Shown: one piece after another, positions 29,374 to 42,573 of the stretch
Position numbering within the stretch: position 1 is the stretch's first letter
Layout of the letters: every line of letters starts with the position of its first letter
From: Deroplatys truncata
Taxonomy: Eukaryota > Arthropoda > Insecta > Mantodea > Mantidae
Direction of reading: 5' to 3'
NCBI GenBank assembly: GCA_030765065.1
Contig: CM060990.1
Location: forward strand, 413,797,198-413,861,197
DNA: 64,000 bases
The notes under the pieces: generated by a model
What the model was told of the DNA's origin: nothing
What the model saw: the letters and a program-made list of their open reading frames with translations, nothing else
Database searches by the model: none
Made by a program: the position numbers and the translations under genes

Positions 29374-31506
29374 TCAAATACGACGGCTAAAACCAATGTC
29401 AGTGATAAAACGTAAAAGACATTCTACAGCATGCGCGTCGTCTGCCAACACGTTGGCTAGGCCAACAGGCAGACCCACGCGAACGCGCAGTGGGGCTAAA
29501 ACTTGACACTCGGTTAAAATGTGACGGACCGTTAAGGGCACGTCACACTGACCACACAGAGGTGCGGGATCACCACTTAACAGGTATCTATGACTAAAAA
29601 GGCAATGTCCGATACGAAGGCGTGTTAAAAGTACCTCTTCCCGACGAGAAGCACGGGAAGAGGTAGCCCAGACTAGCGGAAGAGGTTTAACCTCCCGCAA
29701 CTTGTTCCCCCGGAGGGCCGTCCACTCATCGCGCCAGCGCGAGAGGATGCGGCGACGTAAAATAACACACGAATCTGACGAGGGAAGAACAGAAGTAAAA
29801 AATCTGGGTAATAAAATCGCCGATTTCGCAGCGGCGTCGGCCGACTCATTCCCTGAGATACCCACATGACCTGGAATCCACATAAAAGAGACGCTGATGC
29901 CAGAGGCACCTAGCGAATGGAGCAGGTCATGAATGCGCTGGACGAGGGGGTGGTAAGAGTACAGCGCGTTAATACTCTGAAGGGCACTCAGAGAGTCCGA
30001 ACAAACAACACAACGCCGTAAGACATGCCGCTGAATGTATAAAACACATTGATAGATACTAAAAAGTTCGGCGGTATAAATCGAACATTGCCCGGGTAAA
30101 CGAAAAGTAAAACTATGCGCACCTAAAACAAAGGCACATCCTGCTCCAACATCAGTCTTAGACCCATCAGTATAAATAAAATTACAGTCCCCGAATGTTG
30201 CCTGAAGTTCTAAAAATGCGGATCTAAGGACTGAAGCAGGGGTCTCATTCTTCGGCATCGACGTCAGCCCAAGGTGGATGTGGGCCTCAGCGCGCGACCA
30301 TGGAGGAAAGCGCGTTTCCCCTCGGGTAAGGGCCGGCGCTGGCGTAACGTCCAAATGCCGAAGTAGCAGTCGAAATCGAACCCCTGGAGGGAGCAATGCA
30401 GAGGAGCTAACAAAATATTGGCGATCAAGCGAATCCTCGTAAAATACATCGAAGGACGGGTGGTTAGGCAAGCTTGAGAGTCGACAAGCATAGCTGCACA
30501 AAAGCATCTCACGCCGGAAGGACAGCGGAGGCTCTGCAGCTTCTGCGTAGAGACTGGGTACAGGGCTAGTTAGAAAGGCCCCTGTAGCGACTCTTATGCC
30601 ACGATGGTGAATGGCATTCAATCGACGTAACACAGATGGACGTGCCGACGAATAAACAATACACCCGTAATCAAGCTTGGATCGGACCAAAGAGCGATAA
30701 AGGCGAAGAAGGACGGTCCGATCAGCTCCCCAGGATGTGCCACTTAAAACACGTAAAAGATTAAGAGAACGGTCACACTTTGCTTTTAAAAAGGAAACGT
30801 GCGAGGTCCAACACAACTTCCTGTCAAAAATCAACCCCAAAAATTTCGCCTCGTCTGCAAACGGAAGTATCCCTGGCCCAAGATGTAGAGTGGGCGGAGG
30901 GAAATACTTACGGCGCCAAAAGTTGATGCAGACGGATTTCTCGGCGGAGAAATTAAAGCCGTTGGCGTTACTCCAGGCGTAGAGACGGTCGATACAGCTC
31001 TGGAGACGGCGTTCGAGTAGACAGGTCCGCCGTGAACTACAATAAATAGCGAAATCGTCAACAAAAAGGGACGATGAAATGCCAGGTGGAATACAATCAA
31101 CAATGGGGTTGATAGCAATCGCAAAAAGTGTGACACTGAGTACAGAGCCCTGCGGTACTCCGTTCTCTTGAATAAAACGACGAGATAAAACCGAGCCCAC
31201 ACGTACACGAAAGACGCGGTCCGTCATAAACTCCCGAAGAAATATGGGAAGACGACCGCGGATATTCCAATCGTGAAGTGTACGTAAAATGCCGCCCCTC
31301 CAACAAGTGTCATAAGCTTTCTCCAGGTCAAAAAATACAGCCACGGTTTGACACTTTCTCAGAAATCCATTCATAATATGCGTCGACAAGGACACCAGAT
31401 GGTCGACGGTAGAGCGATAGCGACGAAACCCGCACTGAGCGTTCGCTTGAAGTTTCTGAGACTCAAGCCACCATGTCAAACGCCCGTTGATCATGCGCTC
31501 CATCAC
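29374..31506 (-). pseudogene. Unit 1: E3-type ORF2, RT and RNase H (open 710 codons)
   Basis: A long open frame covers most of the RT (CGFRRYRSTVDH, FFDLEKAYDTCW, NGVPQGS, SLFVDDFAIY), all of RNase H (YTDGSKTDVG, YTAELFSIYQ, CSDSLSALQS, SFMWIPGHVGISGNESADA) and the C-terminal CGQCDVPLTVRHILTEC. It is only a partial ORF2: upstream, a Gln codon is now a stop (TAA near 31629), and the endonuclease is replaced by the recombination junction at 32338. The RT and RNase H catalytic residues are all present, so the sequence is young although the copy is not autonomous. Confidence 0.9.
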
Positions 31507-31626
31507 CTTGCAAATGCAACTGGTGAGGGAGATAGGGCGGTAGCTGGAAGGTAGTTGGCGATCCTTCCCAGGCTTAAGTATAGGGACAATGGTGGCTTCG
31601 CGCCAAACGGAAGGAAAAATGCCGTC

Positions 31627-32338
31627 TTACCAAATACGGTTATAGACCTGTAAGAGAAATAGTTTACTGTCGGCTGAAAGGTTCTTTAACATCAGGACAT
31701 GAATGCCGTCCGGCCCGGGAGCGGAGTGCCGAGAGCACTGAAGAGCGTGCTCCAGCTCCCTCATTGTGAATAGTTCGTTATAGCATTCATCATTAACAGA
31801 CCGAAAAGTATATGATGCGGAATCCTGCCGGTCTTTAATAGAGAGAAAGCCGGCGGAATAATGGTCTGAACTGGAAACCGCCTCAAAGGCAGAACCCAGA
31901 TTGTTAGCGATGGCAGCCGGATCCACTATGGTGGCATTAGAAACCTGAAGGCCAGAAACAGTACAATGTGACACTTTACCTGAGAAGCGACGAAGTTTAT
32001 CCCAAACAACAGATGAAAGCGTAAAGCGATTAAAAGACTCGAAAAAACGAGCCCACGACGCCTTCTTGCTATCCTGAATAATGCGACGAGCCCTGGCGCG
32101 CGATTGTTTAAAAGTCACCAAATTATCAAGTGTAGGGTGTCGCCGAAACACCCTAAGTGCAGACCTACGGGCACGAACGGCGTCCCGACAATCCTCGTTC
32201 CACCACGGAACAGGTGGGCGCCGAGGTTGGGAGAATGAACGGGGTATTGCGCGTTCGGCGGCAGAGAAAATAATAGACGTAAGGTGCTGCACTAGTTGGT
32301 TAATGTCGGAGAAGGGCTGGTCGTCAAAATGCACGAGG
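31627..32338 (-). pseudogene. Unit 1: chimeric E3/E5 ORF2 segment
   Basis: The open stretch MHFDDQPFSDINQL ... ALQCSRHSAPGPDG is the endonuclease-RT linker and first RT block. Left of about 31970 it carries E3 bases (ACAATGTG, AGATTGTTAGCG). From 32055 on it carries E5 bases (CCCACGACG, GGGTGTCGCC, GCAGACCT, TATTGCGCG). This marks the first unequal crossover. It ends at the E4 target site. Confidence 0.88.
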
Positions 32339-35300
32339 TGTTGATGATGAGATGCGGTTTAAGGGCGCTAAACCACTAAGGTCATCAGCGCCCTTACAAT
32401 GTACAAAATATAAAGTCAAAAGGATAAAATAACCGCATAATTAAAAAACGGGACAGAAACCCGCGATGTCCAAAAAGGGCTAAAAATAACGATAATATAA
32501 CAATAACAATAATAATAACAACAATAACAACAATAATAATAACAACAATAATAATAACAACAATAATAACAATAGAAATATCTGAAAAACCAACACACTA
32601 AAATCATGGTCACTAAAAGAATAAAACGTGTCAAGAACTGTAGAATGCAAGGAACATGAGCGTCTTATGACCGGGGAGAAGGGCCCCATTAAAACTAACA
32701 ATATAAAATCAAACAGCTAAAAGGCGCTCAGCGCATCAAATGCGACGGCTAAAACCAATGTCAGTGATAAAACGTAAAAGACATTCTACAGCATGCGCGT
32801 CGTCTGCCAACACGTTGGCTAGGCCAACAGGCAGACCCACGCGAACGCGCAGTGGAGCTAAAACTTGACACTCGGTTAAAATGTCACGGACCGTTAATGG
32901 CATAGAACACTGACTACACAGAGGTGCGGGATCACCACTAAGAAGGTATCTATGACTAAAAAGGCAATGTCCGATACGAAGGCGTGTTAAAAGTACCTCT
33001 TCCCGACGAGAAGCACGGGAAGAGGTAGCCCAGACTAGCGGAAGAGGCTTAACCTCCCGCAACTTGTTCCCCCGGAGGGCCGTCCACTCATCGCGCCAGC
33101 GCGAGAGGATGCGGCGACGTAAAATAACACACGAATCTGACGAGGGAACAACAGAAGTAAAAAATCTGGGTAATAAAATCGCCGATTTCGCAGCGGCGTT
33201 GGCAGACTCATTACCTGAGATGTGATGATGATGATGATGAGATGCGGTTTAAGGGCGCTAAACTACTAAGGTCATCAGCGCCCTTACAATGTATAAAAGA
33301 TAAAGTCAAAAGGATAAAATAACCGCATAATTAAAAAACGGGACAGAAACCCGCGATGTCTAAAAAGGCTAAAATAACAATAATATAACAATAACAATAA
33401 TAATAACAACAATAACAACAATAATAACAATAACAACAATAAAAACAATAACAACAATATCAATAACAACAAAATAACAATACAAATATCTAAAAAACCA
33501 ACACACTAAGATCATGGTCACTAACAGAATAAAACGTGTCAAGAACTGTAGAATGTAAGGAACATGAGCGCCTTATGTCTGGGGAGAAGGGCCCCATTAA
33601 AACTAACAATATAAAATCAAACAGCTAAAAGGCGCTTAGCGCATCAAATACGACGGCTAAAACCAATGTCAGTGATAAAACGTAAAAGACATTCTACAGC
33701 ATGCGCGTCGTCTGCCAACACGTTGGCTAGGCCAACAGGCAGACCCACGCGAACGCGCAGTGTGGCTAAAACTTGACACTCGGTTAAAATCTGACGGACC
33801 ACACAGAGGTGCGGGATCACCACTTAACAGGTATCTATGACTAAAAAGGCAATGTCCGATACGAAGGCGTGTTAAAAGTACCTCTTCCCGACGAGAAGCA
33901 CGGGAAGAGGTAGCCCAGACTAGCGGAAGAGGTTTAACCTCCCGCAACTTGTTCCCCCGGAGGGCCGTCCACTCATCGCGCCAGCGCGAGAGGATGCGGC
34001 GACGTAAAATAACACACGAATCTGACGAGGGAAGAACAGAAGTAAAAAATCTGGGTAATAAAATCGCCGATTTCGCAGCGGCGTCGGCCGACTCATTCCC
34101 TGAGATACCCACATGACCTGGAATCCACATAAAAGAGACGCTGATGCCAGAGGCACCTAGCGAATGGAGCAGGTCATGAATGCGCTGGACGAGGGGGTGG
34201 TAAGAGTACAGCGCGTTAATACTCTGAAGGGCACTCAGAGAGTCCGAACAAACAACACAACGCCGTAAGACATGCCGCTGAATGTATAAAACACATTGAT
34301 AGATACTAAAAAGTTCGGCGGTATAAATCGAACATTGCCCGGGTAAACGAAAAGTAAAACTATGCGCACCTAAAACAAAGGCACATCCTGCTCCAACATC
34401 AGTCTTAGACCCATCAGTATAAATAAAATTACAGTCCCCGAATGTTGCCTGAAGTTCTAAAAATGCGGATCTAAGGACTGAAGCAGGGGTCTCATTCTTC
34501 GGCATCGACGTCAGCCCAAGGTGGATGTGGGCCTCAGCGCGCGACCATGGAGGAAAGCGCGTTTCCCCTCGGGTAAGGGCCGGCGCTGGCGTAACGTCCA
34601 AATGCCGAAGTAGCAGTCGAAATCGAACCCCTGGAGGGAGCAATGCAGAGGAGCTAACAAAATATTGGCGATCAAGCGAATCCTCGTAAAATACATCGAA
34701 GGACGGGTGGTTAGGCAAGCTTGAGAGTCGACAAGCATAGCTGCACAAAAGCATCTCACGCCGGAAGGACAGCGGAGGCTCTGCAGCTTCTGCGTACAGA
34801 CTGGGTACAGGGCTAGTTGGAAAGGCCCCTGTAGCGACTCTTATGCCACGATGGTGAATGGCATTCAATCGACGTAACACAGATGGACGTGCCGACGAAT
34901 AAACAATACACCCGTAATCAAGCTTGGATCGGACCAAAGAGCGATAAAGGCGAAGAAGGACGGTCCGATCAGCTCCCCAGGATGTGCCACTTAAAACACG
35001 TAAAAGATTAAGAGAACGGTCACACTTTGCTTTTAAAAAGGAAACGTGCGAGGTCCAACACAACTTCCTGTCAAAAATCAACCCCAAAAATTTCGCCTCG
35101 TCTGCAAACGGAAGTATCCCTGGCCCAAGATGTAGAGTGGGCGGAGGAAATACTTCCGGCGCCAAAAGTTGATGCAGACGGATTTCTCGGCGGAGAAATT
35201 AAAGCCGTTGGCGTTACTCCAGGCGTAGAGACGGTCGATACAGCTCTGGAGACGGCGTTCGAGTAGACAGGTCCGCCGTGAACTACAATAAATAGCGAAA

Positions 35301-36584
35301 TCGTCAACAAAAAGGGACGATGAAATGCCAGGTGGAATACAATCAACAATGGGGTTGATAGCAATCGCAAAAAGTGTGACACTGAGTACAGAGCCCTGCG
35401 GTACACCGTTCTCTTGAATAAAACGACGAGATAAAACCGAGCCCACACGTACACGAAAGACGCGGTCCGTCATAAACTCCCGAAGAAATATGGGAAGACG
35501 ACCGCGGATATTCCAATCGTGAAGTGTACGTAAAATGCCGCCGCTCCAACAAGTGTCATAAGCTTTCTCCAGGTCAAAAAATACAGCCACGGTTTGACAC
35601 TTTCTCAGAAATCCATTCATAATATGCGTCGACAAGGACACCAGATGGTCGACGGTAGAGCGATTGCGACGAAACCCGCACTGAGCGTTCGCTTGAAGTT
35701 TCTGAGACTCAAGCCACCATGTCAAACGCCCGTTGATCATGCGCTCCATCACCTTGCAAATGCAACTGGTGAGGGAGATAGGGCGGTAGCTGGAAGGTAG
35801 TTGGCGATCCTTCCCAGGCTTAAGTATAGGGACAATGGTGGCTTCGCGCCAAACGGAAGGAAAAATGCCGTCTTGCCAAATACGGTTATAGACCTGAAAG
35901 AGAAATAGTTTACTGTCGGCTGAAAGGTTCTTTAACATCAGGACATGAATGCCGTCCGGCCCGGGAGCGGAGTGCCGAGAGCAATGAAAAGCGTGCTCCA
36001 GCTCCCTCATTGTGAATAGTTCGTTATAGCATTCATCATTAGCAGACCGAAAAGTATATGATGCGGAATCCTGCCGGTCTTTAATAGAGAGAAAGCCGGC
36101 GGAATAATGGTCTGAACTGGAAACCGCCTCAAAGGCAGAACCCAGATTGTTAGCGATGGCAGCCGGATCCACTATGGTGGCATTAGAAACCTGAAGGCCA
36201 GAAACAGTACAATGTGACACTTTACCTGAGAAGCGACGAAGTTTATCCTAAACAACAGATGAAAGCGTAAAGCGATTAAAAGACTCGAAAAAACGAGCCC
36301 TCGACGCCTTCTTGCTATCCTGAATAATGCGACGAGCCCTGGCGCGCGATTGTTTAAAAGTCACCAAATTATCAAGTGTAGGGTGGCGCCGAAACACCCT
36401 AAGTGCAGTCCTACGGGCACGAACGGCGTCCCGACAATCCTCGTTCCACCACGGAACAGGTGGCCGCCGAGGTTGGGAGGATGAACGGGGTATGGCACGT
36501 TCGGCGGCAGAGAAAATAATAGACGTAAGGTGCTGCACTAGTTGGTTAATGTCGGAGAAGGGCTGGTCGTCAAAATGCACGAGG
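32339..36584 (-). repeat. Tandem unit 2 of 3 (4246 bp)
   Basis: It has the same order as unit 1: E4-type 3' end, RNase H fragment (32736-33222), TACCTGAGATG (33212-33222), E3-type 3' end (from 33223) and ORF2 to AAAATGCACGAGG (36572-36584). It is slightly shorter because of small deletions in ORF2. Near its right end E3-type bases give way to E5-type bases between 36497 and 36509, a different crossover point from unit 1. Confidence 0.92.
33669..36580 (-). pseudogene. Unit 2: E3-type ORF2, broken
   Basis: Three open pieces of one ORF2. 35078-36220 holds the RT (SAPGPDGIHV, NGVPQGS, SLFVDDFAIY). 33669-35165 holds the RT end, RNase H with all catalytic blocks, and a truncated tail. 36248-36580 is the upstream linker. 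They are separated by a 1-nt deletion near 35148 and a Trp-to-stop change near 36249. A deletion of about 23 bp near 33796 removes the C-terminal zinc motif, so the tail reads LCGPSDFN. The lesions are private to this unit, so the units have diverged since duplication. Confidence 0.88.
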
Positions 36585-39500
36585 TGTTGATGATGAGATG
36601 CGGTTTAAGGGCGCTAAACCACTAAGGTCATCAGCGCCCTTACAATGTACAAAATATAAAGTCAAAAGGATAAAATAACCGCATAATTAAAAAACGGGAC
36701 AGAAACCCGCGATGTCCAAAAAGGGCTAAAAATAACGATAATATAACAATAACAATAATAATAACAACAATAACAACAATAATAATAACAACAATAACAA
36801 TAACAACAATAATAACAATAGAAATATCTGAAAAACCAACACACTAAAATCATGGTCACTAAAAGAATAAAACGTGTCAAGAACTGTAGAATGCAAGGAA
36901 CATGAGCGTCTTATGACCGGGGAGAAGGGCCCCATTAAAACTAACAATATAAAATCAAACAGCTAAAAGGCGCTCAGCGCATCAAATGCGACGGCTAAAA
37001 CCAATGTCAGTGATAAAACGTAAAAGACATTCTACAGCATGCGCGTCGTCTGCCAACACGTTGGCTAGGCCAACAGGCAGACCCACGCGAACGCGCAGTG
37101 GAGCTAAAACTTGACACTCGGTTAAAATGTCACGGACCGTTAATGGCATAGAACACTGACTACACAGAGGTGCGGGATCACCACTAAGAAGGTATCTATG
37201 ACTAAAAAGGCAATGTCCGATACGAAGGCGTGTTAAAAGTACCTCTTCCCGACGAGAAGCACGGGAAGAGGTAGCCCAGACTAGCGGAAGAGGCTTAACC
37301 TCCCGCAACTTGTTCCCCCGGAGAGCCGTCCACTCATCGCGCCAGCGCGAGAGGATGCGGCGACGTAAAATAACACACGAATCTGACGAGGGAACAACAG
37401 AAGTAAAAAATCTGGGTAATAAAATCGCCGATTTCGCAGCGGCGTTGGCAGACTCATTACCTGAGATGTGATGATGATGATGATGAGATGCGGTTTAAGG
37501 GCGCTAAACTACTAAGGTCATCAGCGCCCTTACAATGTATAAAAGATAAAGTCAAAAGGATAAAATAACCGCATAATTAAAAAACGGGACAGAAACCCGC
37601 GATGTCTAAAAAGGCTAAAATAACAATAATATAACAATAACAATAATAATAACAACAATAATAACAATAACAACAATAAAAACAATAACAACAATATCAA
37701 TAACAACAAAATAACAATACAAATATCTAAAAAACCAACACACTAAGATCATGGTCACTAACAGAATAAAACGTGTCAAGAACTGTAGAATGTAAGGAAC
37801 ATGAGCGCCTTATGTCTGGGGAGAAGGGCCCCATTAAAACTAACAATATAAAATCAAACAGCTAAAAGGCGCTTAGCGCATCAAATACGACGGCTAAAAC
37901 CAATGTCAGTGATAAAACGTAAAAGACATTCTACAGCATGCGCGTCGTCTGCCAACACGTTGGCTAGGCCAACAGGCAGACCCACGCGAACGCGCAGTGT
38001 GGCTAAAACTTGACACTCGGTTAAAATGTGACGGACCGTTAAGGGCACGTCACACTGACCACACAGAGGTGCGGGATCACCACTTAACAGGTATCTATGA
38101 CTAAAAAGGCAATGTCCGATACGAAGGCGTGTTAAAAGTACCTCTTCCCGACGAGAAGCACGGGAAGAGGTAGCCCAGACTAGCGGAAGAGGTTTAACCT
38201 CCCGCAACTTGTTCCCCCGGAGGGCCGTCCACTCATCGCGCCAGCGCGAGAGGATGCGGCGACGTAAAATAACACACGAATCTGACGAGGGAAGAACAGA
38301 AGTAAAAAATCTGGGTAATAAAATCGCCGATTTCGCAGCGGCGTCGGCCGACTCATTCCCTGAGATACCCACATGACCTGGAATCCACATAAAAGAGACG
38401 CTGATGCCAGAGGCACCTAGCGAATGGAGCAGGTCATGAATGCGCTGGACGAGGGGGTGGTAAGAGTACAGCGCGTTAATACTCTGAAGGGCACTCAGAG
38501 AGTCCGAACAAACAACACAACGCCGTAAGACATGCCGCTGAATGTATAAAACACATTGATAGATACTAAAAAGTTCGGCGGTATAAATCGAACATTGCCC
38601 GGGTAAACGAAAAGTAAAACTATGCGCACCTAAAACAAAGGCACATCCTGCTCCAACATCAGTCTTAGACCCATCAGTATAAATAAAATTACAGTCCCCG
38701 AATGTTGCCTGAAGTTCTAAAAATGCGGATCTAAGGACTGAAGCAGGGGTCTCATTCTTCGGCATCGACGTCAGCCCAAGGTGGATGTGGGCCTCAGCGC
38801 GCGACCATGGAGGAAAGCGCGTTTCCCCTCGGGTAAGGGCCGGCGCTGGCGTAACGTCCAAATGCCGAAGTAGCAGTCGAAATCGAACCCCTGGAGGGAG
38901 CAATGCAGAGGAGCTAACAAAATATTGGCGATCAAGCGAATCCTCGTAAAATACATCGAAGGACGGGTGGTTAGGCAAGCTTGAGAGTCGACAAGTATAG
39001 CTGCACAAAAGCATCTCACGCCGGAAGGACAGCGGAGGCTCTGCAGCTTCTGCGTACAGACTGGGTACAGGGCTAGTTGGAAAGGCCCCTGTAGCGACTC
39101 TTATGCCACGATGGTGAATGGCATTCAATCGACGTAACACAGATGGACGTGCCGACGAATAAACAATACACCCGTAATCAAGCTTGGATCGGACCAAAGA
39201 GCGATAAAGGCGAAGAAGGACGGTCCGATCAGCTCCCCAGGATGTGCCACTTAAAACACGTAAAAGATTAAGAGAACGGTCACACTTTGCTTTTAAAAAG
39301 GAAACGTGCGAGGTCCAACACAACTTCCTGTCAAAAATCAACCCCAAAAATTTCGCCTCGTCTGCAAACGGAAGTATCCCTGGCCCAAGATGTAGAGTGG
39401 GCGGAGGGAAATACTTCCGGCGCCAAAAGTTGATGCAGACGGATTTCTCGGCGGAGAAATTAAAGCCGTTGGCGTTACTCCAGGCGTAGAGACGGTCGAT

Positions 39501-40844
39501 ACAGCTCTGGAGACGGCGTTCGAGTAGACAGGTCCGCCGTGAACTACAATAAATAGCGAAATCGTCAACAAAAAGGGACGATGAAATGCCAGGTGGAATA
39601 CAATCAACAATGGGGTTGATAGCAATCGCAAAAAGTGTGACACTGAGTACAGAGCCCTGCGGTACTCCGTTCTCTTGAATAAAACGACGAGATAAAACCG
39701 AGCCCACACGTACACGAAAGACGCGGTCCGTCATAAACTCCCGAAGAAATATGGGAAGACGACCGCGGATATTCCAATCGTGAAGTGTACGTAAAATGCC
39801 GCCGCTCCAACAAGTGTCATAAGCTTTCTCCAGGTCAAAAAATACAGCCACGGTTTGACACTTTCTCAGAAATCCATTCATAATATGCGTCGACAAGGAC
39901 ACCAGATGGTCGACGGTAGAGCGATTGCGACGAAACCCGCACTGAGCGTTCGCTTGAAGTTTCTGAGACTCAAGCCACCATGTCAAACGCCCGTTGATCA
40001 TGCGCTCCTCACCTTGCAAATGCAACTGGTGAGGGAGATAGGGCGGTAGCTGGAAGGTAGTTGGCGATCCTTCCCAGGCTTAAGTATAGGGACAATGGTG
40101 GCTTCGCGCCAAACGGAAGGAAAAATGCCGTCTTGCCAAATACGGTTATAGACCTGAAAGAGAAATAGTTTACTGTCGGCTGAAAGGTTCTTTAACATCA
40201 GGACATGAATGCCGTCCGGCCCGGGAGCGGAGTGCCGAGAGCAATGAAAAGCGTGCTCCAGCTCCCTCATTGTGAATAGTTCGTTATAGCATTCATCATT
40301 AGCAGACCGAAAAGTATATGATGCGGAATCCTGCCGGTCTTTAATAGAGAGAAAGCCGGCGGAATAATGGTCTGAACTGGAAACCGCCTCAAAGGCAGAA
40401 CCCAGATTGTTAGCGTTGGCAGCCGGATCCACTATGGTGGCATTAGAAACCTGAAGGCCAGAAACAGTACAATGTGACACTTTACCTGAGAAGCGACAAA
40501 GTTTATCCCAAACAACAGATGAAAGCGTAAAGCGATTAAAAGACTCGAAAAAACGAGCCCTCGACGCCTTCTTGCTATCCTGAATAATGCGACGAGCCCT
40601 GGCGCGCGATTGTTTAAAAGTCGCCAAATTATCAAGTGTAGGGTGGCGCCGAAACACCCTAAGTGCAGTCCTACGGGCACGAACGGCGTCCCGACAATCC
40701 TCGTTCCACCACGGAACAGGTGGCCGCCGAGGTTGGGAGGATGAACGGGGTATGGCACGTTCGGCGGCTGAGAAAATAATAGACGTAAGGTGCTGCACTA
40801 GTTGATTAATGTCGGAGAAGGGCTGGTCGTCAAAATGCACGAGG
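36585..40844 (-). repeat. Tandem unit 3 of 3 (4260 bp)
   Basis: This unit is the right-most copy and runs on without a break into the rest of E3 (endonuclease at 40845-41569), so it keeps the original E4/E3 junctions. It carries E3-type bases to its end (CCCTCGACG, GCAGTCCT, GGCTGAG, GTTGATTAAT), unlike units 1 and 2. Confidence 0.92.
36982..37468 (-). pseudogene. E4 ORF2: RNase H C-terminal part
   Basis: The frame encodes MREVKPLPLVWATSSRASRR, RIGHCLFSHRYLLSGDPAPL and CSQCSMPLTVRDILTEC, ending RFITDIGFSRRI. The His-to-Asp change in the C-terminal zinc motif is E4-specific. E3 interrupts it at TACCTGAGATG (37458-37468); the upstream RNase H continues at 49605. Confidence 0.88.
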
Positions 40845-41569
40845 CTGGAATACAAGCTCCAGTCGGCTTTTGCGAATATCCAGGTAGGAACTCTGGAATG
40901 CTGTACGTGGTGCGACAGAAGAGAAACGATGCAGGGGAAATGGTCGCTGGAGTAGGTGTCAGCGACGACGTTCCACTGAAGGCGACGTGCAAGCTCGATT
41001 GAGCAAAGGGCAAGGTCCAGGTGAGAGAAAGTACCAGAAGAATCAGAAATAAAAGTAGGTGCACCTGTATTGAGGATGGAAAGATTGAACTGATAAAAAA
41101 TGTCGGAAAGAAGAGTTCCCCTCGCACAAGCCCTTGGCGAACCCCATAGTGGGTGATGGGCATTAAAATCTCCCAACAGAAGAAATGGTGTTGGGAGAGC
41201 GGACAGGAGAGCTCGAATGTCCGCGGGAGCGAGGGGAGACGATGGAGGTGAATATACAGAGCAAATAGAAAACAAAAAGCCGGGTGAGTGAAGGCGAACG
41301 GCAACAGCTTGCAAGTCGGATGTAAGTGTGACAGGTGTAAAATGAACGTCGTTACGCACTAAGAACATGACACCTCCATGAGCAGGAGTACCCTCCTCCG
41401 GTTCAAGGTCGTAGCGAACCGGAGTATATCCTCGGAGATCAAAACGATCGTGAGGGCGAAGCTTAGTCTCCTGCAAACATACGACCATAGGCGAATGGGA
41501 ACGCAATAAAAGTTGCAGTTCCGCCCTATGCGATCGTACACCACGTACATTCCAGGTCAGGATAGTCAT
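37881..41569 (-). pseudogene. E3 ORF2 (one frameshift)
   Basis: Two overlapping open frames. 39998-41569 carries the endonuclease (MTILTWNVRG, CLQETK, GDFNAHH, SDH) and the RT start to SCICKV. 37881-40025 carries the rest of the RT (FFDLEKAYD, NGVPQGS, FVDD), RNase H (YTDGSK, AELF, SDSL, GNESAD) and CGQCDVPLTVRHILTEC. They are joined at a 1-base deletion (GCGCTCCTCACC where sisters have GCGCTCCATCACC) near 40009. Otherwise the protein is complete with all catalytic residues, so the copy was inactivated recently. Confidence 0.92.
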
Positions 41570-41591
41570 TAAGAATAAGGGGATAAACTGT

Positions 41592-42573
41592 CTATTTAGA
41601 AGGGCGGCTTAAAATTACCTTTTGTTTAACCTTTGGGCTCAGGCTTTTTGTATGGAGTTGGTCAGACTCCATAGCTTCCTCGGAGGGAGGGCCCACGCGC
41701 TCAGTGCCAGGAACCGATTCAAGCGCCGTGAATCGGTTCTGGGTGGCGATGGGTGAAGGATGCCGCTGAGCGCGGCTTGTCCCAGGACCATCCTGGGACA
41801 GCGACCTCCGAGGAGGAGAAGGTGAACCTTTGTTACCGCGCGCACGCGGAGGGTCTTTCAAAAAATCTTCCCTACGAAGTTTCTGCTTGGGCTTCTTTTC
41901 AACGGCTTGCGACTTCATTGACTTGGGACCAGGTTTATACGGCTTGGTAACTGTAGCCTTAATAGACGGCCGGATGGTAGTGGCGGTTAATCCAGTCAAG
42001 GTCCAGGTCTGAGTTTCGGCATCTACTCGTGGTACTGGCGAGGCAACAACAGAACTAAATGTGCCAGATCGCAGGAGTGAAGGTTGGCGCGCATGGAAAC
42101 GCCTCCGGGCTTCAGCGAAGGAGAGTTTTTCCTTTACCCGGATCTCCTGGATCGCCTTCTCGTCCAAATACCGCGGACAGTCGGCAAACGAAGCAGAATG
42201 TGACCCTTTACAATTAACGCAGACGGGGGCTGTTGAACAGGTACCTTCGTGTGAGGGCTGGCTACATGTTGCACAGATGTTAACGGCACTCTTACAGGAG
42301 ACTTGCGTATGCCCAAAACGTTGGCATTTAAAACAACGCAGAGGTCTAGGAATATAAGGCCTCACAGAAATCCGTTCGTACCCTGCGGAAATGCTCGTGG
42401 GCAGATCGACGCCATCAAATGTAATAAACAGGGTACGAGTGGGTACCAATACGCCGTCGCGTTTGGCCTGCACTCGATGCACTGCAGTCACCTTTTGATC
42501 AGATAGATATTCTACGAGATCCTCGTCCGATATACCATCGAGGCTATGGGTGGTAACGACGCCCCGACAGGAG
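41592..42573 (-). pseudogene. E3 ORF1, C-terminal part (split by E2)
   Basis: This encodes SCRGVVTTHSLDGISDEDLV, the three zinc knuckles (CFKCQRFGHTQVSC, CATCSQPSHEGTC, CVNCKGSHSASFADC) and the basic tail to LSRPSK. The frame is open to the E2 junction at 42573/42574 and runs on into E2's 3' UTR, giving a longer artificial frame. The N-terminal part is at 48647-48994. Confidence 0.9.

Larger units (their letters stand above)
28078..32338 (-). repeat. Tandem unit 1 of 3 (4261 bp)
   Basis: It runs from an E4-type LINE 3' end (TGTTGATGATGAG) through E4's RNase H C-terminus to TACCTGAGATG (28942-28952), then an E3-type 3' end and ORF2 back to AAAATGCACGAGG (32326-32338). Units 2 and 3 have the same order and nearly the same sequence. 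At its right end unit 1 switches from E3-type to E5-type diagnostic bases between 31970 and 32055, marking a crossover. The unit is therefore a product of unequal exchange, not a new insertion. Confidence 0.92.

Noticed and set aside
28078-40844. CRISPR-like or satellite array
   Set aside because: The repetition is three 4.25 kb units of nested LINE sequence with shared insertion junctions, not short repeats with spacers or a satellite monomer.
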